A DNA stretch of 64,000 bases from Hyphomicrobium_A sp965243865 (GTDB lineage: Bacteria; Pseudomonadota; Alphaproteobacteria; Rhizobiales; Hyphomicrobiaceae), in assembly GCF_965243865.1 (NCBI RefSeq), contig NZ_OZ251603.1, positions 372,001-436,000 on the forward strand. The letters are read 5' to 3'. Of the stretch, positions 55,404 through 64,000 are shown piece after piece. Position numbers and translations under genes: made by a program. Below the pieces are notes generated by a model that did no database searches, was not told where the DNA came from, and was given only the letters and a program-made list of their open reading frames with translations. The number at the start of each line of letters is the position of its first letter. Position 1 is the stretch's first letter.

Positions 55404-56541
55404 GGAACGCGACGAGTGCCGCCCGCTCCGGCGCCGTCAGTTTGAACGGGCGTATCTGCGGTGACTTCTGCCGTGCCGCTTCGAACAGCGCCAATCGGTC
55501 GCCTCCCTCACGGTGCTCATCTTTCACGAGGCCGCCGCCGCCTTCGTAAAATCCGACCACACCTTTGAGGTTCGGCATCGTACCGTTGTGCATGTAAGGA
55601 GCAGTGACCGACACATGCCGCAGCGTCGGCGTGCGGAAGCCTCCCGCGTCACCCGGATCGCCCGTCACACCGTAGCGCCCGAGATCCTCCAGTTTCCGCC
55701 CAAAGAAGCTGAGGCCAATGTTATGCACCTTGCCATCGCTCAACAGCGGCCCGCTATGGCAATTTGCGCAACCCGCCTTGGTGCGAAACAGGTGCAGCCC
55801 AAAGACTTCTTCATCCGAGAGCGCCTTCTGATCGCCAGCAGCAAAGCGATCAAAGCGCGTCTGCCGCTCGAGTGTTCGTTGGAATGCCCCAAGCGCCGCG
55901 GTGACGTCTGACAGCTCCACATCCGGACGACCATTGATCGCCCCGAACCGCTCTCGATAGGTTGCAACGGCTGCAACGCGCTGGGCGACGCCCACCATCT
56001 CCGCGTTCGCCATCTCGCGCGCATCGCCGAGCGGCCCCAGCGCCTGCTCTTCCAAACTCGCCGCGCGCCCATCCCAGAACAGCGCATCCTTGTAGCCGAC
56101 CGTGAAAAGTGACGGCGCGTTGCGGCGTCCCTCTGCGCGCCCGTGTCCAAACGAGGTCGGCAATCCGTCACCCCAGCCGAGCCGCCGGTTATGACAGCTC
56201 TGGCAGGCGAAGTGCCCCGACGCAGACAGGCGTGGATCGTTGAAGAGTTCGCCACCGAGTTGCGCGAGCTGTTGCTCCTTGCCCTCAGGACGCGGACGAA
56301 GCTGCAGCGGTGCCATCTCGGTGAACTTGGCGCCAGGCAGCAGTCGCGGCCGCGGCCACGTCGCCGGCGCGCCAGCATAGAGTTTGCGCAGCTCCTTCAA
56401 CTCGCCCGGCGTCGGCAATTCTGAAAGCTGCCGCCGATCTGCGCTCACCAGCGAGCCGACCACGGCCACGGCACAAACCGCAACGGCGGCGAGAGCCCCC
56501 GCCCTCACCGCCGATTTGCCAAAGCTAGGCCCAATCGCCAT
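55390..56541 (-). CDS. Di-haem cytochrome c peroxidase / MauG family protein
   Basis: 383 residues; start chosen at the ATG that shares one base with the receptor stop (TGATG). An N-terminal membrane anchor or signal (about 12-33) precedes two c-type haem sites, CQSCH (113-117) and CANCH (258-262). GRRNAPSLFTVGYKDALFWDG and RTPTLRHVSVTAPYMHNG are typical of the CCP/MauG family. It acts in the periplasm, either on H2O2 or on a protein/peptide substrate as MauG and MbnH do. Tight coupling to a TonB receptor suggests joint work on an imported compound. Confidence 0.92.
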   Translation of the reverse strand: MAIGPSFGKSAVRAGALAAVAVCAVAVVGSLVSADRRQLSELPTPGELKELRKLYAGAPATWPRPRLLPGAKFTEMAPLQLRPRPEGKEQQLAQLGGELFNDPRLSASGHFACQSCHNRRLGWGDGLPTSFGHGRAEGRRNAPSLFTVGYKDALFWDGRAASLEEQALGPLGDAREMANAEMVGVAQRVAAVATYRERFGAINGRPDVELSDVTAALGAFQRTLERQTRFDRFAAGDQKALSDEEVFGLHLFRTKAGCANCHSGPLLSDGKVHNIGLSFFGRKLEDLGRYGVTGDPGDAGGFRTPTLRHVSVTAPYMHNGTMPNLKGVVGFYEGGGGLVKDEHREGGDRLALFEAARQKSPQIRPFKLTAPERAALVAFLNTL

Positions 56542-59393
56542 CAAAACCTGAGTGCCGAACCGATGTAGTAGCTGCGTCCAAGGACCCACGGGAAGTCATC
56601 CGAAGCGACCGCATTGCCTTTGCTATTGGTGATGTTGTTGACGTGGAACTCAATGGCGGCCTGCTCCGTGATGTTGATCTGTCCAGACGCATCGAGCAGC
56701 AACGTCGCCCCGAACTTCTTGTCGCCATAAACATCATGGTCGATCCCGTCTTCGTCGACATACTGCTCTGTGGTGTCATAAACACCCTCATAGCCGAGGT
56801 TCACTCCAGCGCTAAAATTCAACACCAGGGTGTTGTTGAACCAGACCGTCGACAGCGTGGAGCCTATGCGCACCGGTATGTCGAGGTTGCCTGTGACGGC
56901 TTGGAAACCGGCGCGCGAATAGCTCGCCTTGTTGTACCAAATAGGCTTTATGGTTGGATCGTCCTCGTCATCGAGGTATGTGCCGCGCGAAGCCGTCTGT
57001 TCAGACCACGTGACCTGGCCGGTAATCGCCGCCGCATCTAGATAGAATGGCGTCTTCAACCGGTGCCACTCCTTCGTATACTCGGCGGTAGCGGACCGGT
57101 AATTCCGCCACGCATTGTTCGTCAAGCGATAGCACTGACTGACCCCAGCCAATTCGCAGTCGTCACTTTCGAACTGATCGCGCGAGTATCGTTCAAGGTA
57201 TTTGAGGCGCAACTGTCCGCCCAGAAGGGGATCCTTGATGCGCACGGCTCCCGTGTACTCATCATCATACGGCGTATCGAGACCCGCAGCCTGATATCGA
57301 ATAAGCTCGTTCGCGTAACTATCGTAGATGTAGGGCACACCATCCGCGTCGTGCTTCTGCACTATCGTATAGCCGCGCGATTGCTTATCGCGAATTGCGT
57401 AGTAAAGCGTTTCGCCGAGATAGTATCGGTTATAGCCACCCGTAAAGCTTAGCCCCTCGAACGGCGTGATAGTTCCTGCAACGCGCGGAGCTAGATTGAC
57501 GTTTTCAAAATAGTCATCGTAGTCCATGCGCACGCCAGCACGAACATTGAACCATTCCCAAGTCTGATCGATCTCGGCAAACGTGTGAGCTGCGGCAACC
57601 TTCGCGGTCACGTCGTACTTTTCGTAAAGCGTGTAGCGCCCAGCATACTGCTCCGCATCGCACATTGTATCAGAGGGATCACAATTGATCGCCGACACGA
57701 CGGGCGACGTGCCGCCGCTAGTTTGATACGACGACGGGTAGCTTGCGACTGCCATCGAACCTACGAAATAGTAGTCCTCAAGACGGGCGCGCCGACCCTC
57801 ATATTGCTTGAGTTCCGCGCCGAGTTTGAAGCTCCCTAGCAACAGATCGCCGTCGACCTTCGCCTGCACGCCGTAATCGGTCTGCCCTTGAAGCTTGTTG
57901 CCGTAGCCTCCTTCTCTACAAGAGAATTGAACGCTGCTCTGATCAGCTTGTGTAAGATCCATGCCTCGGCACCAATCGTCGTGGAGGGTCGTGTCGTACC
58001 AAGTGCTCCATGTGCCCGTTGTAGCGTTGTATGTTCTGCGACGCTGGTTCAGCCAGTTGTAGGTGGTGTTCCCACCCGATGTATTGAGCGTCTCACTGGT
58101 GTTGTAGAATGCGCGAGCCTCGAGTTTCGCCCGGCCCAGCCCAACAGAATCCACGCGAACGCCTGCTAAGTCACGCTCAAGCTTAAGCTGCGAGGTCGTG
58201 CTCTCCGTCTGCGTATCGATGTAGAGGTCACGCCCGTGTGGGTTCTCCCAATGCTGGAAGTAGTCGGTGCGCGACACATCGAGCGTCAACTTGCCAAGGT
58301 CGGTACGGGCCGTTGCCGCAAACCGCAGGAAAATGTTGTCTGAGTTCTCGTTCACCCAGTCGTCGCTGATGTAATAGACTTTCTGCTTGCTCGTTTCAGC
58401 CTGCTTGCGACTTGCTTGAGCGATGAATGCAAAATCCGATGTGATCGGCGCCCCTACCGAGACGGCAAGATTATTCTTCTCGAACGTCGGCGCTTGGCGC
58501 TTGTCGGGATTGAGGCCATCCTCTGTTGCGAGAATGTAGTTCACCATCTCGCTGGTATGACGGCTCGCACTGACGCTTGCATGATAGCGATCTGTCGGAG
58601 GTGCCGCGAGATCATATACGACAACACCGCCCTGAAATTGTCCGTATTCGGCTGAGGCATTGCTGTCTACGATTGTGGCTTGGCCAATGAACTCCGTCGG
58701 GACATAGATGGTCTGCGGATGAAGGCCGTAGATGTTGTTTGCTGAAGGTGTTGAGGCATCATCTGCCGGAAGATTGTCACTCCAATCAACCGGACCAGTA
58801 ATGTTGCTGATAGAAACACCGTTGAGAATGAAATTGTTCTCGTAGGTACGTCCACCGCTAATTGAGAGCAGAAGCGGCTTGGTATCGATCGATTTACCGG
58901 CGGTTGCGCCAGGCTCATCGTCCGTGTCGTCCTGATACTGCACGTTCGGCAGGTTGCGCAGGAACGTGTTCGCATCCCCGCTGCCATCAGTCCGCATCCG
59001 GACATTCGCCGCGTTGAAAGTCGTCATGCCGGTGTCGCTCAGCGCTTGGCCGTAAACGATGCCCGGGACCTCATGCTGCGTATCCTCTCCAGCCGAAGCT
59101 GGAGCAGCGGCCGTGGTCTTGCCCTTGGTCTCCTTGGGCGCCTTCTTCTCCGCAGGCTTTGGTGATGTCTCGACGACGAGTCCAGGCAGTGCCGCCGAAT
59201 TCTTCGTCTTGTTGTCGCCGTCGGCAGCTTCAACCGCACCTGACGCTTCAGACGCATCGGGTGACTCGGCTGCTGGATCAGGCTTCGCCGTCTCTTGCGC
59301 GGCGGCGCCCGCCACCCCCATCACCAACGCGCAAACCAACACACGCGCGCAACCGCGCGCGAACGCACACGCAACCATCGTGCCCCCACTCAT
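56541..59393 (-). CDS. TonB-dependent outer-membrane receptor
   Basis: About 950 residues; the ATG at 59378 has a better GGGG upstream and is an alternative start. A signal peptide ends near GAAAQE, then comes an Ala/Lys/Pro-rich stretch (about 36-105), the plug (about 110-265: NTFLRNLPNVQYQ, YENNFILNGVSISNI, SAEYGQFQGGVV), and a barrel ending YYIGSALRF. The barrel has three Cys pairs in likely outer loops (about 475/492, 571/578 and 746/754). GC content is visibly lower than in the neighbours. The ligand is unknown; partner is the coupled di-haem peroxidase. Confidence 0.92.
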   Translation of the reverse strand: MSGGTMVACAFARGCARVLVCALVMGVAGAAAQETAKPDPAAESPDASEASGAVEAADGDNKTKNSAALPGLVVETSPKPAEKKAPKETKGKTTAAAPASAGEDTQHEVPGIVYGQALSDTGMTTFNAANVRMRTDGSGDANTFLRNLPNVQYQDDTDDEPGATAGKSIDTKPLLLSISGGRTYENNFILNGVSISNITGPVDWSDNLPADDASTPSANNIYGLHPQTIYVPTEFIGQATIVDSNASAEYGQFQGGVVVYDLAAPPTDRYHASVSASRHTSEMVNYILATEDGLNPDKRQAPTFEKNNLAVSVGAPITSDFAFIAQASRKQAETSKQKVYYISDDWVNENSDNIFLRFAATARTDLGKLTLDVSRTDYFQHWENPHGRDLYIDTQTESTTSQLKLERDLAGVRVDSVGLGRAKLEARAFYNTSETLNTSGGNTTYNWLNQRRRTYNATTGTWSTWYDTTLHDDWCRGMDLTQADQSSVQFSCREGGYGNKLQGQTDYGVQAKVDGDLLLGSFKLGAELKQYEGRRARLEDYYFVGSMAVASYPSSYQTSGGTSPVVSAINCDPSDTMCDAEQYAGRYTLYEKYDVTAKVAAAHTFAEIDQTWEWFNVRAGVRMDYDDYFENVNLAPRVAGTITPFEGLSFTGGYNRYYLGETLYYAIRDKQSRGYTIVQKHDADGVPYIYDSYANELIRYQAAGLDTPYDDEYTGAVRIKDPLLGGQLRLKYLERYSRDQFESDDCELAGVSQCYRLTNNAWRNYRSATAEYTKEWHRLKTPFYLDAAAITGQVTWSEQTASRGTYLDDEDDPTIKPIWYNKASYSRAGFQAVTGNLDIPVRIGSTLSTVWFNNTLVLNFSAGVNLGYEGVYDTTEQYVDEDGIDHDVYGDKKFGATLLLDASGQINITEQAAIEFHVNNITNSKGNAVASDDFPWVLGRSYYIGSALRF

Positions 59394-59498
59394 ACGCAAC
59401 GCTACTTGGAGATAGCTGGCTGCCGGTCGATCAGACCCGCTGGCTGGCTATTAGAACCTCGAACTCCCCCGGCCCAAGGTTCCAACGGCCGTCTTGTC

Positions 59499-59527
59499 AC
59501 TTAAAAAAACATTACTCAAAACGTCAA
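59499..59527 (-). promoter_or_regulatory. Candidate sigma-70-type promoter of the receptor-peroxidase operon
   Basis: On the minus strand TTGACG (59527-59522) is followed 17 bases later by TTAAGT (59504-59499), about 105 bases before the receptor start. The -35 is near consensus and the -10 is weak. Confidence 0.5.
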
Positions 59528-59619
59528 GATATAATCCACCCCGCAGACGCGGCATTCCGGCGGCCGCGCTGATCTCCATCAGGCAACGCGGCCGACGTCG
59601 ACGGACACGCCTCTTACCA

Positions 59620-60087
59620 TTACCCGCCAGCTGCTCGCCGGCGCCGCTCGACCAGGCTCAGCGGAGCGCTCACGCCCACACCACGCTTCTCGTGGGGGAA
59701 CAACGGACGCGCAGCCCCAGCCGCTTGCACAGCGTGCGCGGCGTGACTCGCTTCCTCGTGGTCATCGCGGATGTTGCTCGTCGCCTGCCGCCAATCGCCA
59801 GCGCTCGGAATGTAGGCGGCCACTTCCGCCTCGTGGTCGATTTGCGCGGCGGCCGGCGAGCGCTGCACCTGGAACATGCCAATGCTCGACGCCAATCCCT
59901 GCAACTCTCCGAGGATCGTAACGCGCCGCGCCTCGTGATCGCTGGCGATGGCCTGCACGTCCGCGAGCAATTGCTCGTCGAGACGCGTCAGCGCATCGCT
60001 CAGGGCTTTGACGAGTGTCTCCTCGTGGCTTGCCATCTCCGCAATTCGGATGTGCATTTCCTCGAGTTGCTGTTGTAGCTTCCCCAT
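59620..60087 (-). CDS. Coiled-coil hypothetical protein
   Basis: 155 residues from an ATG with GAGGGGG six bases upstream. Residues 1-70 form an amphipathic helix likely to coil (MGKLQQQLEEMHIRIAEMAS and following heptads); the rest is Ala/Arg/His-rich. No signal peptide or known domain. It lies between the MFS exporter and the receptor operon on the same strand, about 40 bases after the exporter stop. Confidence 0.6.
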   Translation of the reverse strand: MGKLQQQLEEMHIRIAEMASHEETLVKALSDALTRLDEQLLADVQAIASDHEARRVTILGELQGLASSIGMFQVQRSPAAAQIDHEAEVAAYIPSAGDWRQATSNIRDDHEEASHAAHAVQAAGAARPLFPHEKRGVGVSAPLSLVERRRRAAGG

Positions 60088-60127
60088 GATGGCCCCCTCA
60101 TTGCTGCAGTCGAATCAAGTGCTTCGA

Positions 60128-61672
60128 CTATTTGGCCATGTGTTCGAGCCGGAAATGAGGAAGCATTAAGCCCGCGACGATCGCCGCGAGCAGCGCGCAA
60201 GCGGTCGAAACGGCCGCCGTGACCTCGAATGCATACGTGTACGCAGCATGCGCAACCGCGAGCAACTCACTCCCTGCCGCGCCTGGCAAGGCATGTGCCG
60301 CCGCTATCGCAGCGCCAATCGTTTCCGAGGCAGCTTCATGCATAGATACCGGCACATCGGGCAGCACCGCCCCTTCCATGCTCGTCCGATAGACAACAGT
60401 GAGGATGCTGCCGAGAACCGCGATGCCGAGCGCACCACCGAACTCGAAGCTCGTCTCCGATATCGCTGAAGCCGCGCCCGCTCGTTCCGGCGGCGCAGCA
60501 GCCATCACCAGATCTGTCGTGATCGCACCCACCGGCGCCATGCCCGTGCAGAACACCAGCATGCCGATGAACAGCAGCGACTGCGGGTTGCTTGCCGCGG
60601 AGATCTGCGTCAGCAGCGCAAAGCCGACCGCCGAGATGAGCAGCACGCACGCCACCACGCTTCTGGGTGCAAAATAGCGCAAAAGGACTGGCGCCATCAT
60701 CGACCCGCACGCGAACACGACGCCCGCCGGCGCCGTGAACAGGCCAGCGGTCAGCGGGCTCATGCCGACAACGAGTTGCAGGTACTGGGCAATAAACAGG
60801 AACATCCCCATGATCATGAACAGCCCTAGGATGTTCATGATCAGCGCCGCACTGAACGCCGGCACCGCGAACAGCCGCACATCGATCAGCGGATCGGCAA
60901 GACGCCGCTGCCGACGGAAGAACATCCACCCAATGCAAAGCCCCGCCACGATCGCACCGGCCGCGAACACGTCGACGCCGTCGGCCGCAATCCGCTTCAT
61001 GCCATAGACCACGGACAGCACCGCCACGAGCGATTGCGCCGCGCTCACAACGTCCATCCGCCCGGCCTTGGGATCGCGAAACTCGGGCAACAGCGTCGGA
61101 CCGATGATCAGCAGCAACGCCATGATCGGCACGTTGATCAGGAACACCGAGTGCCAATTGAAGTGCGTGAGCAATACACCGCCGAACAGCGGACCAATCA
61201 CTGCGCCGGCGGAGAAGCTTGCCACCCAGACACCAATGGCAAACGTGCGCTCCCGATCATCGAGAAACATGTTGCGGATGAGCGAGAGCGTCGACGGCGC
61301 CAGCGAAGCCGCAGCCAAACCCTGCAGAGCGCGCGCCAAGATGAGCATCTCTGCGCTCGGTGCCGCAGCGGCAAATGCCGACGCCGCACCGAACGCCGCC
61401 GCACCATAGAGCAGCACCTTGCGCCGCCCGATCCGATCCCCAAGCGTGCCCATCGTCACTAGGGCGCCCGCGACCATGAAGCCGTAGATGTCGACGATCC
61501 ATAGCAGCTGCGCCGCACTCGGCTTGAACTCCGCACTGATCTGCGGCACCGCCAGATGCAGCACGGTCAGGTCCATCGAATAGATGAGACACGGGATCGC
61601 GATCACCGCCAGACCGATCCAGTCCCTGCGTGTCGCCTTGCTCGGCGCTTCTTTAAGTAGGCTCTGTTCCAT
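60128..61672 (-). CDS. DHA2 family MFS drug exporter (QacA/SmvA type)
   Basis: 514 residues with 14 helices. MDLTVLHLAVPQI with the helix-1 Asp, WIVDIYGFMVAG, the motif A loop GTLGDRIGRRKVLL and motif C GVWVASFSAGAVIGPLFGGVLL identify the 14-helix H+ antiporters that export quats and dyes. Substrate is unknown; no adjacent TetR gene is seen. Confidence 0.93.
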   Translation of the reverse strand: MEQSLLKEAPSKATRRDWIGLAVIAIPCLIYSMDLTVLHLAVPQISAEFKPSAAQLLWIVDIYGFMVAGALVTMGTLGDRIGRRKVLLYGAAAFGAASAFAAAAPSAEMLILARALQGLAAASLAPSTLSLIRNMFLDDRERTFAIGVWVASFSAGAVIGPLFGGVLLTHFNWHSVFLINVPIMALLLIIGPTLLPEFRDPKAGRMDVVSAAQSLVAVLSVVYGMKRIAADGVDVFAAGAIVAGLCIGWMFFRRQRRLADPLIDVRLFAVPAFSAALIMNILGLFMIMGMFLFIAQYLQLVVGMSPLTAGLFTAPAGVVFACGSMMAPVLLRYFAPRSVVACVLLISAVGFALLTQISAASNPQSLLFIGMLVFCTGMAPVGAITTDLVMAAAPPERAGAASAISETSFEFGGALGIAVLGSILTVVYRTSMEGAVLPDVPVSMHEAASETIGAAIAAAHALPGAAGSELLAVAHAAYTYAFEVTAAVSTACALLAAIVAGLMLPHFRLEHMAK

Positions 61673-61776
61673 ACGGCGCCTCTTACCCGAGCCGCCCCCG
61701 TTCTACCAGTGCGGCATTGCATTGATCGCGCGCCAACCCAAATAGTCTCTTGCCCGCTTGTTGGCTTCGTGTGGTC

Positions 61777-62012
61777 ATGTCCCAGAAACCAAACCCTGCC
61801 GCCGAGGGTGCAGGCCCGAGAACGTTGCGCGCCCTTAACGCCCTGATCAGCGCATCCGAGCCTTTCGTCGGAGGCGGGACGCGTGCGGTGTTGGGCGAAG
61901 GACCGCTCCATCCGGAGTTGGCATTCGTCGGCGAGCAGCCTGGCGATCAGGAGAGTTCAGTCGCGACCTGAAGAACGCTCACAAGCTCGCCGCCGCGCGC
62001 CGCGCGATCTGA
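61777..62012 (+). pseudogene. UdgX-type uracil-DNA glycosylase remnant with internal deletion
   Basis: The frame from ATG 61777 reads RTLRALNALISASEPFVGGG, then RAVLGEGPLHPELAFVGEQPGDQE, the diagnostic start of family 4/UdgX uracil-DNA glycosylases. It then meets TGA at 61971. In the next frame, DLKNAHKLAAARRAI to TGA at 62012 looks like the helical C-terminal end of the same family. About 130 central residues, including the catalytic and Fe-S ligands, are missing, so it is a deleted and frameshifted gene. Confidence 0.65.
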
Positions 62013-62018
62013 CTTTGC

Positions 62019-62681
62019 TCAGTCGGCCTTGGTGTTGCTCGATGATTGCCAGTCTGCGCTATACATCGGCAAGGTGCGCTCGTTGAACGCACGCGCATCA
62101 TAGTAGAGCAGTGAGCGATCGAATTTGACGGTCGGCTTATCCTTCGTCTCCGCCACGTCGAACGTAAGATCGAAGTTGTATGACCCGAGCGCCTCGATCA
62201 GCTGCGCCGGCTTCTCTCCATCGCCGCGCGTATAGAACAGCACCGACTCCGTGCGGCTCGACCTGCCGGCAAGAGACACAGGCGCGAACGGCTCGTAGGC
62301 ACCCGTTCGCGTACGCTCCATCGTCCAGCGCCCGAAATCGGCGGCATAGAAGTGCTTCGTCACCTGAGTCCGGGGATCGGTGACGGCAAGTTGCATCGAC
62401 AGGATCGTCGCCGTACGCGCACCCTCGTTGGTCATCGTCACCGGAACCGCGATCATTTCGAAGTTCGAGTTCTGATACGGCGCCGAGTATTGGATGACGG
62501 GCGGCACGAAGATCCGCACGTCCGCCTGCCGGAGCGAAGTCTCCCAAAGGCTGTAGCCGGAGATGGCGAGCGCGATCGCCGAGAGCACGGCTGCGAATTT
62601 GCCGCCCTCCAGGGGCGACATGCCATGCCCGGCATTTTCAGCTGAGCCCGCAGCCCGCACGCGGTCAGAAAACCTGCCCAT
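62019..62681 (-). CDS. Single-pass membrane hypothetical protein
   Basis: 220 residues from MGRFSDRVRAAG with GGGAGA five bases upstream; the open frame begins earlier. One transmembrane helix (about 29-48, FAAVLSAIALAISGYSLWET) is followed by a beta-rich extracytoplasmic domain with FEMIAVPVTMTNEGARTATI, an immunoglobulin-like layout. Not recognised. Its stop lies six bases from the deleted glycosylase. Confidence 0.65.
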   Translation of the reverse strand: MGRFSDRVRAAGSAENAGHGMSPLEGGKFAAVLSAIALAISGYSLWETSLRQADVRIFVPPVIQYSAPYQNSNFEMIAVPVTMTNEGARTATILSMQLAVTDPRTQVTKHFYAADFGRWTMERTRTGAYEPFAPVSLAGRSSRTESVLFYTRGDGEKPAQLIEALGSYNFDLTFDVAETKDKPTVKFDRSLLYYDARAFNERTLPMYSADWQSSSNTKAD

Positions 62682-62777
62682 AATTCTCCCGAAACTCCTA
62701 AGCGGCCTGATTGGCGGCCAGTTGGCAGGGGAATTGGGCTCGGATGTGACGCGCCGGTTGCAGGCGCGCATCACGTC

Positions 62778-63317
62778 TCACAACGCTGATGCGCGGTAGC
62801 GGGACTGGACAAATCCTGATGGAAACGCGGACGTCGAAACATGCGCTAGGCGCACGTCCTCGGTCACTTCGCCGAACAGCGGCAGCCCCGAACCGATCAC
62901 GATCGGCAGCCGTGTAATGACGAGGTCGTCGATCAATCCCTCACGCAAGAATGATTGAATGACACGGCCGCCGTCGATGTAGGCCCGCTGCCAGCCCGCC
63001 TGGCTCAACTCGTTCATTACCTCGCGCGGACCGCTATCGCTCACGCGCACGCGGCCCGAGAGAGCGCTGGGTACGTCCTCTTCGCCCATCGTGCGGCTCA
63101 ACACGATAACCGGCTTCGTATACGGCCAGTCGGAAAATCGCAGCGCCTGCTCGAACGTCGACCGGCCCATCACGAGCCCGTCGACGCTCTCCATGAACGC
63201 AGCAAAGCCGTAATCGTGGCCGACGTCGGGCCACGCATCGAGCCAATCAATCGCGCCGTCCGGTCGGGCGATGTACCCGTCGAGACTGACCGCAATGAAT
63301 ACGTGCCCAGTGGTCAT
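62778..63317 (-). CDS. Dihydrofolate reductase family protein (RibD C-terminal type)
   Basis: 179 residues. HVFIAVSLDGYIARPDGAIDWLD, VDGLVMGRSTFEQAL, KPVIVLSRT and YIDGGRVIQSFLREGLIDDLVITRLPIVIGSGLPLF are characteristic of the DHFR/RibD-like family, whose members reduce unknown substrates with NADPH. True folate activity is not implied. The ettA stop region follows 23 bases downstream of its start, on the same strand. Confidence 0.9.
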   Translation of the reverse strand: MTTGHVFIAVSLDGYIARPDGAIDWLDAWPDVGHDYGFAAFMESVDGLVMGRSTFEQALRFSDWPYTKPVIVLSRTMGEEDVPSALSGRVRVSDSGPREVMNELSQAGWQRAYIDGGRVIQSFLREGLIDDLVITRLPIVIGSGLPLFGEVTEDVRLAHVSTSAFPSGFVQSRYRASAL

Positions 63318-63340
63318 TGCCGCTCCGACAGTACCCGCGT

Positions 63341-64000
63341 CTATGCCCGCTCGAAGCGCTTGAACTTGATGCGGTGCGGCTCAGTCGCAGCCTCGCCCAG
63401 GCGACGCTTCTTGTCTTCCTCGTAGTCGGCGAAGTTGCCCTCGAACCATTCGACGTGGCTGTCGCCTTCGAATGCGAGGATGTGTGTCGCCAAACGGTCG
63501 AGGAAGAAGCGATCATGGCTGATGACCACGGCGCAGCCGGGGAAATCTTCCAGAGCCGCTTCCAGGGCACCGAGCGTCTCAGTGTCGAGGTCGTTCGTCG
63601 GCTCGTCGAGCAGCAACAGGTTGCCGCCCTCCTTCAGCATCTTCGCCAGATGCACGCGGTTGCGCTCACCGCCCGACAGAAGGCCCACCTTCTTCTGCTG
63701 ATCCGCACCCTTGAAGTTGAACCAGCCACAATAAGCGCGTGAGGACATCTCACGCTTGTCGCCGAACTTCATGATGTCGAGACCGCCGGAAATCTCCTCC
63801 CACACGGTCTTCTTGTCATCGAGATGATCGCGGCTCTGATCGACATAGGCGACCTTCACCGTCGGACCGAGCTTGATCTCGCCCTCGTCCGGCTTCTCCT
63901 TGCCCGTGATCATCTTGAACAGCGTCGTCTTACCGGCACCGTTGGGGCCAATGACGCCGACAATACCGCCAGGCGGCAGCTTGAACGACAGGCCGTCGAT
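63341..64000 (-). CDS. ettA: Energy-dependent translational throttle protein EttA (ABC-F), 3' part
   Basis: The last 219 residues of an ABC-F ATPase; the 5' part is beyond the right edge. The second ATPase domain shows Walker A GVIGPNGAGKTTLFKM, signature LLSGGERNRVHLAKML and Walker B LLLLDEPTNDLDTETL. The EttA-type spacing and the C-terminal RIKFKRFER support the name. It binds the ribosomal E site. Confidence 0.94.
   Translation of the reverse strand: MDGLSFKLPPGGIVGVIGPNGAGKTTLFKMITGKEKPDEGEIKLGPTVKVAYVDQSRDHLDDKKTVWEEISGGLDIMKFGDKREMSSRAYCGWFNFKGADQQKKVGLLSGGERNRVHLAKMLKEGGNLLLLDEPTNDLDTETLGALEAALEDFPGCAVVISHDRFFLDRLATHILAFEGDSHVEWFEGNFADYEEDKKRRLGEAATEPHRIKFKRFERA

Noticed and set aside
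60108..60129. AGTCGAA/TTCGACT inverted repeat at the exporter stop as a terminator
   Set aside because: Only seven pairs, overlaps the coding end and lacks a U tract.

Overview
The window reads as chromosome of a GC-rich (about 63-65 % by eye) alphaproteobacterium of the order Hyphomicrobiales (Rhizobiales). The evidence is gene order: rlpA-dacA-tmk-holB-metG-tatD-MBL hydrolase; rpsF-rpsR-DUF2232-rplI-dnaB; fabD-fabG-acpP-fabF-mltG-yicC-gmk; and rsmA-pdxA-surA-lptD-lptG-lptF with pepA divergent. The genus cannot be fixed from the sequence alone.

Layout. 1-3.8 kb is the end of an integrated element: a truncated-looking OB-fold secreted protein, a membrane-anchored coiled-coil GIY-YIG protein, a small ORF and a tyrosine integrase lying against the 3' end of tRNA-Ser(UGA). 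4.0-11.6 kb is a plus-strand housekeeping run for cell wall (rlpA, dacA-like), dTMP synthesis (tmk), DNA polymerase III delta' (holB), methionyl-tRNA synthetase and two hydrolases. A rhizobial-type intergenic palindrome cluster follows. 11.8-21.8 kb is a long minus-strand block (rpsF, rpsR, DUF2232, rplI, dnaB, alr, radA, cvpA, purF, SDR). 21.9-23.8 kb holds small poorly known genes and an outer-membrane-protein remnant. 24.0-31.0 kb is the fatty-acid cluster plus mltG, yicC and gmk. Two tandem secreted lipase-like genes and a yqhA-like gene (31.0-34.1 kb) sit between gmk and rsmA. 34.1-42.2 kb is the minus-strand LPS-export and outer-membrane-biogenesis block, and pepA reads away from it.

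From 44 kb on the region is accessory: membrane and periplasmic proteins of unknown role, mazG, an APC permease, an RhlE-type RNA helicase, a LysR-DUF2182-DUF1326 cluster rich in Cys/His, a DsbA-fold isomerase, a TonB-dependent receptor translationally coupled to a di-haem cytochrome c peroxidase, a DHA2 drug exporter, a deleted UdgX-type uracil-DNA glycosylase remnant, and the 3' part of ettA running off the right edge.

The most promising poorly described modules are the Tat-signal DUF1326 / DUF2182 / LysR cluster (51.4-53.8 kb, with a dyad in its divergent promoter region) and the coupled TonB receptor / MauG-type peroxidase pair (55.4-59.4 kb, lower GC, cysteine pairs in the barrel). Both point to metal or redox-cofactor handling in the envelope; that function is inference. 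No CRISPR array, rRNA or complete insertion sequence was seen.
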